Shown here piece by piece: positions 17,046 through 25,730 of a DNA stretch of 64,000 nt; the stretch's first letter is position 1, and each line of letters opens with the position of its first letter. Both the position numbers and the translations under genes were made by a program. Source of the DNA: Mucilaginibacter inviolabilis (GTDB taxonomy: Bacteria; Bacteroidota; Bacteroidia; Sphingobacteriales; Sphingobacteriaceae); contig NZ_JAANAT010000006.1 of NCBI RefSeq assembly GCF_011089895.1, forward strand, positions 124,001 to 188,000. Direction: 5' to 3'. The notes under the pieces were generated by a model that was given only the letters and a program-made list of their open reading frames with translations, had not been told where the DNA came from and did no database searches.

Positions 17046-17601
17046 TGTTATTTTGATTTTTAAATGGTAATCCAAATTGTTTCAACAACTCCAATGCTTC
17101 AACATCGTTTGTTGCGGAGGTTACAAAGGTAATATCCATACCTTGAATTTTATTGATTTTGTCAATATTTATCTCAGGGAAGATAATTTGCTCTGTAATA
17201 CCTAATGTATAGTTACCTCTTCCGTCAAAACCTTTGTCGTTGATACCTTTAAAGTCACGGATACGTGGCAGGGCAACAGCGATTAAACGATCCAAAAACT
17301 CATACATTGTGTTGTCACGCAGGGTAACACGTACGCCAACCGGCATATTTTTACGCAATTTAAAGTTTGAGATATCTTTTTTAGATTTTGAAGCAACTGC
17401 CTGCTGACCGGTGATGGTAGTTAACTCAGTGATGGTGTTTTCGATCAATTTCTTGTCGGTTGTGGCAGCGCCAACACCCTGGTTAATGGCAATTTTTTCC
17501 AGTTTAGGAACCTGCATTACGCTTTTATACTGAAATTTATCTTTCAGAGCGGTACGGATCTCCTCTTTGTATTTTGTTTTGAGTCTTGGTATGTAAGTCA
17601 T
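17038..17601 (-). CDS. rplE: 50S ribosomal protein L5
   Basis: A 187-residue L5 with YIPRLKTKYKEEIRTALKDK, NQGVGAATTDKKLIENT, and LRDNTMYEFLDRLIAVALPR. It binds 5S rRNA and contacts the P-site tRNA. It overlaps rplX by one base (TAATG) and rpsN by eight. Confidence 0.98.
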   Translation of the reverse strand: MTYIPRLKTKYKEEIRTALKDKFQYKSVMQVPKLEKIAINQGVGAATTDKKLIENTITELTTITGQQAVASKSKKDISNFKLRKNMPVGVRVTLRDNTMYEFLDRLIAVALPRIRDFKGINDKGFDGRGNYTLGITEQIIFPEINIDKINKIQGMDITFVTSATNDVEALELLKQFGLPFKNQNNNG

Positions 17602-17945
17602 TACTTAATTTCCTCCCCTGATTTTTTTGCTACCCTTACTAATTTGCCGGCATCGTTTTTCTTACGGCCAACACGGGTTGGGTTACCTGTTTTAGGATCA
17701 ACCAGCATTAGGTTTGAAATATGTATAGCAGCTTCCTGTTTAACAATACCACCGTTAGGGTTGGCAGCGTTAGGTTTGGTATGTTTTGATACCATATTGG
17801 CACCTTCAACAATAGCGCGGCCTTTGTCTAACAAAACCTCAACAATTTTGCCTTGTGTTCCTTTGGAATCACCGGCTATAACTTTAACCAGGTCACCTTT
17901 ACGGATCTTTAATTTAGCTGGTTGCTCGTGTTTTTTCTTTTCCAT
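17601..17945 (-). CDS. rplX: 50S ribosomal protein L24
   Basis: A 114-residue L24 with the KOW motif LKIRKGDLVKVIAGDSKGTQG and GRAIVEGANMVSKHTKP. It is an early assembly initiator on 23S rRNA. Spacing to rplN is one base. Confidence 0.98.
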   Translation of the reverse strand: MEKKKHEQPAKLKIRKGDLVKVIAGDSKGTQGKIVEVLLDKGRAIVEGANMVSKHTKPNAANPNGGIVKQEAAIHISNLMLVDPKTGNPTRVGRKKNDAGKLVRVAKKSGEEIK

Positions 17946-17946
17946 G

Positions 17947-18315
17947 TTACAATACCTCCGGTGCTAATGATACAATTTTCATAAATTGTTTCTCACGCAG
18001 TTCCCTTGCAACAGGGCCAAAGATACGGGTACCTCTCGGCTCGTCCTGGTTATTTAACAATACAGCTGCGTTATCGTCGAAACGGATGTATGAACCATCT
18101 TTTCTGCGGATCTCTTTTTTGGTGCGTACTACTACGGCTTTTGATACAGTACCTTTTTTCACGTTACCTGAAGGCAAAGCGCTTTTTACAGTTACTACTA
18201 TCTTATCGCCGATTGATGCGTACCTTTTACCAGTACCGCCCAATACACGGATCACTAAAACTTCTTTAGCTCCGCTGTTATCGGCTACGTTTAATCTTGA
18301 TTCCTGTTGTACCAT
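17947..18315 (-). CDS. rplN: 50S ribosomal protein L14
   Basis: A 122-residue L14, opening MVQQESRLNVADNSGAKEVL and with RIFGPVARELREKQFMKIVS near the end. It forms part of the subunit interface. One base separates it from rpsQ. Confidence 0.98.
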   Translation of the reverse strand: MVQQESRLNVADNSGAKEVLVIRVLGGTGKRYASIGDKIVVTVKSALPSGNVKKGTVSKAVVVRTKKEIRRKDGSYIRFDDNAAVLLNNQDEPRGTRIFGPVARELREKQFMKIVSLAPEVL

Positions 18316-18316
18316 C

Positions 18317-18571
18317 TTATTTAGCCCTTTCTATAATTTGAACTAATCTCCAGTTTTTGCTTTTGCTCAACGGACGTGTTTCCATAATCAATACGGTATC
18401 ACCAATACCACAGGTATTTGTCTCATCATGAGCCATGAATTTGGTAGTTTTCTTTACGAATTTACCGTAGATAGGGTGTTTCACTTTACGTTCCACAGCT
18501 ACTACGATTGATTTTTGCATTTTATTGCTAACTACCAAACCGGTACGTGTTTTTCTTAAATTTCTTTCCAT
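18317..18571 (-). CDS. rpsQ: 30S ribosomal protein S17
   Basis: An 84-residue S17 with RTGLVVSNKMQKSIVVAVER, VKHPIYGKFVKKTTKFMAHD and RPLSKSKNWRLVQII, the standard OB-fold pattern. Early 30S assembly protein. Confidence 0.98.
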   Translation of the reverse strand: MERNLRKTRTGLVVSNKMQKSIVVAVERKVKHPIYGKFVKKTTKFMAHDETNTCGIGDTVLIMETRPLSKSKNWRLVQIIERAK

Positions 18572-18591
18572 TTTTCTGAACGCTTAAAAAA

Positions 18592-18801
18592 TTAATTGTT
18601 TTCAGAAGTTGACGCAGCTTGACGCTTTGTTAATTCAGTATTTAACCGAGCAATGTCCTTGCGTACTTTTGTTATACGTGTTGGATTCTCAATAGCTGAT
18701 ACTGCATGGGCAAATTTAAGTTTGGTAAGGTTTGTTCTCTCCTCGCCTATTCTTGCAACCAATTCTTCAGTTGATAGCTCCAAAATTTCTGAGTTCTTCA
18801 T
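18592..18801 (-). CDS. rpmC: 50S ribosomal protein L29
   Basis: A 69-residue two-helix protein with ILELSTEELVARIGEERTNL and KVRKDIARLNTELTKRQA. It lies at the peptide exit, near the SRP and trigger factor docking site. A 120-bp gap separates it from rplP, longer than normal, with repeated AACTTT-like words. Confidence 0.96.
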   Translation of the reverse strand: MKNSEILELSTEELVARIGEERTNLTKLKFAHAVSAIENPTRITKVRKDIARLNTELTKRQAASTSENN

Positions 18802-18921
18802 TTTCTTTTGTTATTTGTTGTTGTTCGCAGTTTCAACGCTGTATTGTTTTTTTGATGGGTGAATGTTCGGCATCTAACATCACAACATGAAAACTTTACA
18901 ACTTTTCAACTAACTTTCCGT

Positions 18922-19344
18922 TTATGCTTCTACGTAATCCCTACGTACTATAAATCTGGTTTGTACCGGAAGTTTTTGTGCTGCAAGGCGTAAGGCCTCT
19001 TTAGCAACGTCCAATGGTACACCTTCGGCTTCAAAAATGATCCTTCCGGGGCGTACTACCGCAACCCAGTATTCTGGAGCACCTTTACCTTTACCCATAC
19101 GTACCTCTGCTGGTTTTTTAGTTACCGGTTTGTCAGGGAAAATCCTGATCCACACCTGGCCTTCACGTTTCATAAAACGTGTTACAGCGATACGCGCAGC
19201 CTCGATCTGGCGGCTGGTAATCCAGGCCGCTTCGAGTGATTTTATACCGAAAGATCCGAATGAAAGTTCTGCACCACGGGTGGCTAAACCTTTCATCCTG
19301 CCTTTTTGCATCTTTCTGAACTTCGTTCTTTTTGGCTGTAGCAT
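18922..19344 (-). CDS. rplP: 50S ribosomal protein L16
   Basis: A 140-residue L16 with MLQPKRTKFRKMQKGRMKGL, AARIAVTRFMKREGQVWIRI and GKGKGAPEYWVAVVRPGRI. It organises the A-site and peptidyl-transferase region. Confidence 0.98.
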   Translation of the reverse strand: MLQPKRTKFRKMQKGRMKGLATRGAELSFGSFGIKSLEAAWITSRQIEAARIAVTRFMKREGQVWIRIFPDKPVTKKPAEVRMGKGKGAPEYWVAVVRPGRIIFEAEGVPLDVAKEALRLAAQKLPVQTRFIVRRDYVEA

Positions 19345-19391
19345 TTTCTTAAGCTTTTATATCGTTACGATATCTTTCTCTACTTTAATTA

Positions 19392-20267
19392 TTATCTCTT
19401 TCCTGGGCCACCCGGACGGTTGCCGCCTTGGCCACCTGGACGGTTACCACCTTGACCACCACCACGGTTGTTGTTTCCACCACCACGGCGGTCACCACCT
19501 GGTTTTCTGTCGCCTCTGCGCTCGCCGCCACGTTCGCCACCGCGTTGGTTGTCACGTCCGCCGAATGCCGGAGCACCGTCTGGACGACCACCTTTACCGC
19601 TGCTGCTGCTTGTGCCGCCGATGTTTGGAGACAAGTCACGTTTTCCGTAAACTTCGCCTTTGCAGATCCATACTTTAACACCTATTTTACCATAAGTAGT
19701 TAAGGCTTCTGCCAGTGCGTAGTCAATATCAGCACGGAAAGTGTGCAAAGGAATTCTTCCTTCTTTGTATTGTTCGCTACGTGCCATCTCGGCACCGCCT
19801 AACCGGCCTGATGTCATGATCTTGATACCTTCAGCACCCATTCTCATGGTTGAAGCGATGGTAGTTTTCATGGCACGGCGGAAAGAGATACGTGCTTCCA
19901 GTTGTTTTGCGATACCTTCTGCCACTAATTGTGCATCAAGCTCAGGGCGTTTGATCTCGAAAATGTTGATCTGAACTTCCTTTTTGGTAAGTTTTTTCAA
20001 CTCTTCTTTGATCTTGTCAACTTCCTGACCACCTTTACCAATCACGATACCCGGACGGGCAGTGTGAATAGTTACAGTGATGCGTTTTAATGTACGTTCG
20101 ATAACCACTTTGGATACCCCACCTTTAGCAATACGAGCTGAAAGGTATTTGCGGATTTTTTCGTCTTCAACTAATTTGTCGGAGTAGTTGTTGCCACCGA
20201 ACCAATTAGAATCCCATCCTCTGATGATTCCTAATCTGTTACCTATTGGATGTGCTTTCTGTCCCAT
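19392..20267 (-). CDS. rpsC: 30S ribosomal protein S3 with RGG-like C-terminal extension
   Basis: Residues 1-217 are a normal S3: KH domain with RPGIVIGKGGQEVDKIKEEL and the C-domain ending WICKGEVYGKRDLSPNI. Residues about 218-291 form a Gly/Arg/Asn-rich tail with GGERGGERRGDRK and repeated GGNRPGG units. Typical S3 is 210-235 residues, so this is a clear extension. It resembles RGG RNA-binding tails; the function is not known. S3 lines the mRNA entry channel. Confidence 0.97.
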   Translation of the reverse strand: MGQKAHPIGNRLGIIRGWDSNWFGGNNYSDKLVEDEKIRKYLSARIAKGGVSKVVIERTLKRITVTIHTARPGIVIGKGGQEVDKIKEELKKLTKKEVQINIFEIKRPELDAQLVAEGIAKQLEARISFRRAMKTTIASTMRMGAEGIKIMTSGRLGGAEMARSEQYKEGRIPLHTFRADIDYALAEALTTYGKIGVKVWICKGEVYGKRDLSPNIGGTSSSSGKGGRPDGAPAFGGRDNQRGGERGGERRGDRKPGGDRRGGGNNNRGGGQGGNRPGGQGGNRPGGPGKR

Positions 20268-20273
20268 TTCAAA

Positions 20274-20702
20274 TTAATTATTATCGTTTTTACTATCCAC
20301 TATAAGGGTTACATGGTTTGAGCGTTTGCGGATACGGTATCCTCTTCCTTGCGGAGCAGGGCGTAACCTTTTCAGTTGACGGCCACCGCCTACTGAAACT
20401 TCTTTTACATAAAGAGCGCTATCTTCAACACGTTTGCCTTCGTTTTTTGCTTCCCAGTTTTTGATGGCTGATAACAAAAGTTTCTCTACACGAATAGCAG
20501 CTTCTTTGTTTGTATATTTTAATATGTACAACGCTTTTTCAACGTTCTCGCCACGGATAAGATCAACTACCAAGCGCATTTTGCGTGGTGAAGTTGGACA
20601 GTCCTGTAGTTTAGCAACCGAAGCACCGCCAACTATAGCTTTTGCTGCTTCTTTTTGTTGCCTGATCAATACAGACTTTTTAATTTTTGTTGTTGCTTCC
20701 AT
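20274..20702 (-). CDS. rplV: 50S ribosomal protein L22
   Basis: A 142-residue L22. The core has CPTSPRKMRLVVDLIRGENV and the tip region GGGRQLKRLRPAPQGRGYRI, which lines the exit tunnel where macrolide-resistance mutations fall. An N-terminal extension of about 30 residues (MEATTKIKKSVLIRQQKEAA) precedes the core. An internal start was considered, but the spacing of 6 bases to rpsS supports this one. Confidence 0.97.
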   Translation of the reverse strand: MEATTKIKKSVLIRQQKEAAKAIVGGASVAKLQDCPTSPRKMRLVVDLIRGENVEKALYILKYTNKEAAIRVEKLLLSAIKNWEAKNEGKRVEDSALYVKEVSVGGGRQLKRLRPAPQGRGYRIRKRSNHVTLIVDSKNDNN

Positions 20703-20708
20703 TGCCTG

Positions 20709-20975
20709 TTATTTTTTCTTTTCTGCGTGACCGCGGAATGTACGGGTTGGAGCAAATTCTCCCAACTTGTGACCAACCATGTTTTCTGTTACGTACACCG
20801 GTATAAATTTATTACCGTTGTGTACTGCGAATGTATGACCAACGAAATCAGGAGAGATCATGGAACGACGTGACCATGTTTTTACAACTGATTTTTTGCT
20901 TGATTCATTCAAGGTAAGAACTTTTCTTTCCAGGTTATGATCAATATAAGGTCCTTTTTTAATTGAACGTGCCAT
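20709..20975 (-). CDS. rpsS: 30S ribosomal protein S19
   Basis: An 88-residue S19 with MARSIKKGPYIDHNLERKVL, SRRSMISPDFVGHTFAVHNG and HKLGEFAPTRTFRGHAEKKK. It contacts S13 at the 30S head. Its ATG overlaps the last base of rplB. Confidence 0.98.
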   Translation of the reverse strand: MARSIKKGPYIDHNLERKVLTLNESSKKSVVKTWSRRSMISPDFVGHTFAVHNGNKFIPVYVTENMVGHKLGEFAPTRTFRGHAEKKK

Positions 20976-21802
20976 TATTTTTTCCTTCTTTCAATGATAT
21001 AACGATCCGACCCTTTTTTCTTATCACGGGTTTTGTAGCCTTTAGCTAATAAACCTTTACGTGAGCGTGGATGACCACCTGAGGCTCTACCCTCACCACC
21101 ACCCATAGGGTGATCTACCGGGTTCATGGCTACACCACGAACTCTTGGTCTGCGGCCCAACCAACGGTTACGGCCAGCTTTACCCAACACTGCATTTGCT
21201 TTCTCGCCGTTTGAAACGGTACCGATAGTTGCCAAACAAGTTGACAGTATCATACGTGTTTCGCCTGAAGGCAATTTGATGATAGCATATTTACCATCGC
21301 GAGCTGAAAGCTGAGCATAAGTACCGGCGCTGCGGGCAATAACACCACCCTGGCCTGGGTTTAACTCAATGTTGTGAATGATAGAACCTAACGGGATGTT
21401 TTTCAAAGGCATGGTATTACCAACCTCTGGAGCAGCGCCCTCGCCAGATACAACTACCGTACCAACTGTTAAGCCTTCCGGAGCGATCATATATCGTTTC
21501 TCGCCATCTGCAAAGTGTAGCAGAGCTATACGTGCAGAACGGTTTGGATCATATTCAATAGTGGCAACTTTTGCCGGGATATCAAACTTATTACGTTTGA
21601 AATCAATTAACCTGTATGCTTGTTTATGGCCACCACCCAGGTAGCGCATAGTCATTTTACCGCTTTTATTACGGCCACCCGATCTTTTGTTAGCTCCTAC
21701 AACCAACGATTTTTCAGGAACGTTTGTTGTAATATCTGAGTTAGATACGTCAACTCGGAAGCGGGTACCCGGAGTAACCGGTTTAAATCTCTTTACTGCC
21801 AT
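20975..21802 (-). CDS. rplB: 50S ribosomal protein L2
   Basis: A 275-residue L2. It has the SH3-like region AKVATIEYDPNRSARIALLH and the conserved loop GVAMNPVDHPMGGGEGRASG containing the histidine near the peptidyl-transferase centre. Normal length and place. Confidence 0.98.
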   Translation of the reverse strand: MAVKRFKPVTPGTRFRVDVSNSDITTNVPEKSLVVGANKRSGGRNKSGKMTMRYLGGGHKQAYRLIDFKRNKFDIPAKVATIEYDPNRSARIALLHFADGEKRYMIAPEGLTVGTVVVSGEGAAPEVGNTMPLKNIPLGSIIHNIELNPGQGGVIARSAGTYAQLSARDGKYAIIKLPSGETRMILSTCLATIGTVSNGEKANAVLGKAGRNRWLGRRPRVRGVAMNPVDHPMGGGEGRASGGHPRSRKGLLAKGYKTRDKKKGSDRYIIERRKK

Positions 21803-21809
21803 GTCTTAA

Positions 21810-22100
21810 TTATATATTGCTGTAAAAATCAATTGTTTCACCGTCCTTCAACGTAATGATCGCTTTCTTATAAGTAGCTGAGCGGCCTTGTACGGCGCCT
21901 GCCTTAGTGTTGCGAGTTTTAAGTTTGCCGACGTATTTCATGGTGTTTACCGCCGTAACGTTTACACCATACATTGCCTCAATGGCGCCTTTAATCTGAA
22001 TTTTGTTTGCTCTGTGATCAACTTTGAAAGCATAACGGTTAAGTTTCTCGGTTAATTGAGTTACTTTTTCAGTAAGTAGGGGTTTCTTTAAAATTTCCAT
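21810..22100 (-). CDS. rplW: 50S ribosomal protein L23
   Basis: A 96-residue L23 with ILKKPLLTEKVTQLTEKLNR, YAFKVDHRANKIQIKGAIEA and a conserved glutamate-containing loop for trigger factor and SRP docking at the tunnel exit. Confidence 0.97.
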   Translation of the reverse strand: MEILKKPLLTEKVTQLTEKLNRYAFKVDHRANKIQIKGAIEAMYGVNVTAVNTMKYVGKLKTRNTKAGAVQGRSATYKKAIITLKDGETIDFYSNI

Positions 22101-22102
22101 AA

Positions 22103-22735
22103 TTACTTAGCTAATGCTTCCTCCAAAGTTTTAACAGCACCTGTAGTTAATAACAGTTTGCCAGCATTTAACACATCATAAGTGTTTAACTGCTCAACCG
22201 AAATAACTTTTGATTTTTTCAGGTTTCTGCTTGATAAATACACATTGTTATTATCAGCGGCTGCAATTACCAATAATGTTTTATCGTTGGTAACATTCAG
22301 ATCAGCCTCCAGTTTAAGGTAGTTTTTAGTTTTGATGCTATCAAAGCTAAAATCTTCTAAAACCAGGATATTGTTATCTTTTGCTTTGTATGATAAAGCC
22401 GATTTACGTGCCAGTGATTTCAGTTTCTTGTTTAATTTGAAGCTGTAATCGCGTGGTTGCGGACCGAATACGCGGCCACCACCGTTAAACAACGGAGATT
22501 TTACGCTACCTGCACGGGCACCACCTGTACCTTTTTGTTTATATAATTTGCGGGTTGAACCTGCAATTTCGTTACGCTGTTTTGCTTTGTGTGTACCCTG
22601 ACGCTGGTTAGCTAAAAACTGCTTAACATCAAGATAGATCGCGTGATCGTTGGGTTCAATGCCGAATACCGACTCAGGAAGCTGCACCTTGGCACCTGTT
22701 TCTTTACCTGATACGTTTAATACGTTAACTTCCAT
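22103..22735 (-). CDS. rplD: 50S ribosomal protein L4
   Basis: A 210-residue L4. The ATG at 22735 gives MEVNVLNVSGKETG and is one base past the rplC stop; a TTG four codons earlier lies inside rplC and is rejected. The tunnel loop is RKLYKQKGTGGARAGSVKSP, and VFGPQPRDYSFKLNKK follows. In E. coli L4 represses the S10 operon through its leader. Confidence 0.97.
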   Translation of the reverse strand: MEVNVLNVSGKETGAKVQLPESVFGIEPNDHAIYLDVKQFLANQRQGTHKAKQRNEIAGSTRKLYKQKGTGGARAGSVKSPLFNGGGRVFGPQPRDYSFKLNKKLKSLARKSALSYKAKDNNILVLEDFSFDSIKTKNYLKLEADLNVTNDKTLLVIAAADNNNVYLSSRNLKKSKVISVEQLNTYDVLNAGKLLLTTGAVKTLEEALAK

Positions 22736-22736
22736 C

Positions 22737-23354
22737 TTATTTATCAACTATTACGAATGAACCCTTAGCTCCTGGGATGGAACCTTTAACAACTAACAGA
22801 TTCTGCTCCGCATAAACTTTCACAACTTGTAAGTTCTGAACTTTAACACGGCCGTTTCCGGTTTGACCCGCCATACGCATACCTTTAAATACGCGAGATG
22901 GCCATGATGACGCACCCAAAGAACCCGGCGCACGTAAACGATTGTGCTGACCGTGAGTTTGCATACCCACACCACCAAAACCGTGACGTTTTACCACACC
23001 CTGAAAACCTTTACCTTTGGAGGTACCAACCACATCCACAAAATCTCCCGCAGCGAAAATCTCTACAGTAACAGTGTCACCTAAGTTTTTTTCGTCTTCG
23101 AAAGTTTTGAATTCAACAAGTTTACGCTTTGGAGCAGTACCTGCTTTTTGGAAGTGACCTTTTAAAGGCGCAGAAGTGTTTTTTTCCTTTTTGTCGCCAT
23201 ATGCCAGCTGTACAGCAGCATACCCGTCTGTATCTACAGACCTAACTTGTGTTACCACGCAAGGGCCAGCTTCGATTACTGTGCAGGGAATATTCTTCCC
23301 TGTTTCGTCGAAAATGCTGGTCATTCCTACTTTTTTACCAATAATTCCTGACAT
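22737..23354 (-). CDS. rplC: 50S ribosomal protein L3, first gene of the operon
   Basis: A 205-residue L3 beginning MSGIIGKKVGMTSIFDETGK, with GTSKGKGFQGVVKRHGFGG and the GQHNRLRAPGSLGASSWPSR loop near the peptidyl-transferase centre. In most Bacteroidota rpsJ precedes it; here no rpsJ is found upstream in the window, and a perfect promoter lies 75 bases before the start. Confidence 0.98.
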   Translation of the reverse strand: MSGIIGKKVGMTSIFDETGKNIPCTVIEAGPCVVTQVRSVDTDGYAAVQLAYGDKKEKNTSAPLKGHFQKAGTAPKRKLVEFKTFEDEKNLGDTVTVEIFAAGDFVDVVGTSKGKGFQGVVKRHGFGGVGMQTHGQHNRLRAPGSLGASSWPSRVFKGMRMAGQTGNGRVKVQNLQVVKVYAEQNLLVVKGSIPGAKGSFVIVDK

Positions 23355-23377
23355 TTCTTTAATTTGTTTGTGCCCAT

Positions 23378-23395
23378 CGAAGCAGTAGGGCTTCG
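23378..23395 (-). promoter_or_regulatory. Leader hairpin in the ribosomal operon 5' UTR
   Basis: CGAAGC and GCTTCG form a 6-bp stem with a 6-nt loop about 25 bases upstream of the rplC start, inside the predicted leader. It might serve autoregulation by a ribosomal protein; this is only inferred from its position. Confidence 0.45.
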
Positions 23396-23428
23396 TTCAA
23401 GGCATATTATTTTCCCCTTAAGGGACGG

Positions 23429-23459
23429 CAAAGATAGGAATTTTGTATTAACTCTCAAA
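23429..23459 (-). promoter_or_regulatory. Consensus Bacteroidota promoter of the S10-spc-alpha operon
   Basis: On the minus strand TTTG (23456-23459) is followed by exactly 19 bases and then TATCTTTG (23429-23436), a perfect match to TTTG-N19-TAnnTTTG. Transcription should start near 23422, giving a leader of about 70 nt to rplC. Confidence 0.9.
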
Positions 23460-24317
23460 TAGTTAGTGAATTATTTTTTAATATTTTTCCACAAACCTTT
23501 TTAACAAGAGCTTTGCAGGTATTTGACTGGCGTCTAAGGTATTTAATAAACGGTGCGAAAATATGATTTCTAACGCTTACACAGAAATGATAAAAAACAT
23601 ATCTCAAAAGATTCCTAAAATCGAAATTCTCCCATTTCAATTTTTTAAAATCAGGCTTTATAATAATCAATTGTAAAGCTAAGATTAACTATAAATACCT
23701 CATTCAGCTCAACCAGCAGGCATTTTGCGCTATATATTATATATTGATACCGGGAAACTGCTTTTAAATAGGTGTAGATTATTTGGCTAAAGCCATCTTT
23801 GCTTTCATCCTTGTCCGTCTCATAAATATTTACGTTAGCCCACACTTAATCCTTCAACAGGAGGCACCTATGGAGCCAAAAAACGTACGCTTTTAGAACT
23901 ATAAACACGTGGCCCGCTGGGGCCGGCAATGCTTTATTCCATAATCAGTATACCTGAAATGTCATTCGGCCTCAGAGAGGCCTCCTGTTTATAGATAAAA
24001 TTAAAGAAATTTGGACTCCAGCGGAGTCTCCTAACCATGAACTTGCTTTCTGAATGCTGTTTAGCTTACATTTTGTGCGTTAATTTAAACCTGAATGATA
24101 CGGGAATGAATGTTAACCATTGATACTATTTGCCATAAAAATTGTTTCATTGCCGTTTGGCTTCAGCCAACGGTTAAATTCAAATACTAAAAAGGCTTTA
24201 GCCAAAATCTTTTCAGGAAAAACACCTTAAAACATTTTCCCGCCTAATAACACGCTAACTTCCTGCAATTCAACATTCTTTTGTTAAATTGAGCTTTCCT
24301 TAAAAACTATACTGATC
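23460..24317. other. Gene-free region with several small hairpins
   Basis: About 860 bp lie between the operon promoter and the next gene. The open frames (71 and 64 codons, minus strand) look random. Four small hairpins are spaced through it: GGCACC/GGAGCC near 23864, GGCCTC-AGA-GAGGCC at 23968-23982, GACTCC-AGC-GGAGTC at 24014-24028, and CCGTTTGGCT/AGCCAACGG at 24153-24173. The three-base-loop palindromes look like mobile repeat remnants. Confidence 0.6.
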
Positions 24318-25724
24318 ATGAAAGCTTTTACCACCATTATTGCTATCGCGCTCTTCAGCTCCCTCCTTTTTAGCTGTAAACCGGAATCCAAACCACATAA
24401 TCGTATAGACAAAGCGAGCCGCGCCGATAAAAACGGTTGGATATACCTGCACCTGGAAGGCTCGCCGGCCAATATGGGTTATCAGCACGGATACCTATTA
24501 TATAAGGAGATAGATACCATGCTTAAAGTAATGGCCTACTACCTGCCCTACAGCAGTAAAAAAGACTGGGCCTTTTACCGTAGTGCGTCGGCCAGGTTTT
24601 TATGGAAAAAGATAGATAAGGAATACCAGGACGAAATACGCGGTATAGCCGAAGGCCTGCAAGCCCACGGCCTTAAATATGATACGTTAGACATTACCGC
24701 CCTGAACGCCAACATTGAATTGGCTCAATATTATGTACCCGGCCTCATGAACAAGATAAAACCCGGCAGCGGCGATAACAAAGCCCCCGGCAATTGCAGC
24801 GCCTTCATCGCTACCGGCCGGTATACTAAAGATGGTAAGATTGTGATTGGTCATAATAACTGGACCGACTATATTATAGGAGAACGCTGGAACGTGATAG
24901 CCGATGTGGTACCCGAAAAAGGCAACCATATATTAATGGACTGTGCGCCGGGCTATATTCACAGCGGCGATGACTTTGTGATCACCAGCAACGGCATACT
25001 CATTACCGAAACCACCATTACCGGCTTTAAGGGATTTGATACCACACGCACACCCGAGTTTGTACGCGCCCGCAAAGCCGCGCAATACAGCAAAAATATT
25101 GATGACGTGATCAGGATTATGAGTACGGATAATAATGGCGGCTATGCCAACGACTGGCTCATCGGCGATACCAAAACCAACGAGGTAGCTAAACTCGAAC
25201 TCGGCTTAAAAACGGTAAAAGTATGGCGATCGAAAGATACAGCGATGATCGGCTCCAATTTTCCGAGTGATCCGGCGCTCATCAAAACAGAAACCACTTT
25301 TGATGTGAACGACAAAACCACTTCGCCAAATGCCCGCAAGCTGCGGATGGAAAAACTGGTATGCCTGGATTATAAAGGCAAGCTCGATGCCGAAACAGGC
25401 AAGACTATTGAGGGCGATACCTTTGACGCCCTGCAAAGTAAAAATGCCTATAATCGCTGTATTATAGACGGTCACATAGATCAGGACCCTAAAGGCTGTC
25501 CCGAGTGGAGCGAAGGCCCCTACTTCCCGATGGGCGCGGTACAGGGTAAAGTAACTACTGCTGCCCTGGCCGGCAAAATGCAGTTATGGGCACACATGGG
25601 TCACCCTGGAGGAACGGACTTCCTGGCTGCTCCTTTCTTTAAACAACATCCCGAATATAATTACCAGGCCAAATATCTGCGGGATATGAAAGCTTACCCA
25701 TGGACATTGTTTGCGGCAAAGTAA
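24318..25724 (+). CDS. Lipoprotein, C45/phospholipase-B-like Ntn hydrolase
   Basis: A 468-residue exported lipoprotein (lipobox LLFSC, Cys20). The segments GSPANMGYQHGYLL, GNCSAFIATGRYTKDGKIVI and GHNNWTDY match the C45 acyltransferase/phospholipase-B-like Ntn-hydrolase superfamily, in which the Cys (here C160 in GNCSAF) becomes the N-terminal nucleophile after self-cleavage. Later AHMGHPGGTDFLAAPFF is typical of the phospholipase B-like branch. The likely reaction is amide or ester hydrolysis in the periplasm. It is monocistronic and lies between two repeat-rich spacers. Substrate unknown. Confidence 0.75.
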   Translation: MKAFTTIIAIALFSSLLFSCKPESKPHNRIDKASRADKNGWIYLHLEGSPANMGYQHGYLLYKEIDTMLKVMAYYLPYSSKKDWAFYRSASARFLWKKIDKEYQDEIRGIAEGLQAHGLKYDTLDITALNANIELAQYYVPGLMNKIKPGSGDNKAPGNCSAFIATGRYTKDGKIVIGHNNWTDYIIGERWNVIADVVPEKGNHILMDCAPGYIHSGDDFVITSNGILITETTITGFKGFDTTRTPEFVRARKAAQYSKNIDDVIRIMSTDNNGGYANDWLIGDTKTNEVAKLELGLKTVKVWRSKDTAMIGSNFPSDPALIKTETTFDVNDKTTSPNARKLRMEKLVCLDYKGKLDAETGKTIEGDTFDALQSKNAYNRCIIDGHIDQDPKGCPEWSEGPYFPMGAVQGKVTTAALAGKMQLWAHMGHPGGTDFLAAPFFKQHPEYNYQAKYLRDMKAYPWTLFAAK

Positions 25725-25730
25725 GCGACT

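Noticed and set aside
19037..19678. Long plus-strand open frame (213 codons) opposite rplP and rpsC
   Set aside because: Its product is a His/Arg/Cys-rich low-complexity string created by the Gly/Arg-coding repeat of rpsC read on the other strand; the minus-strand genes are certain.
23455..23845. Two minus-strand open frames (71 and 64 codons) upstream of the ribosomal operon
   Set aside because: Products have no recognisable motif, the first begins inside the operon promoter region, and no promoter or conserved features support them. Neither resembles rpsJ.
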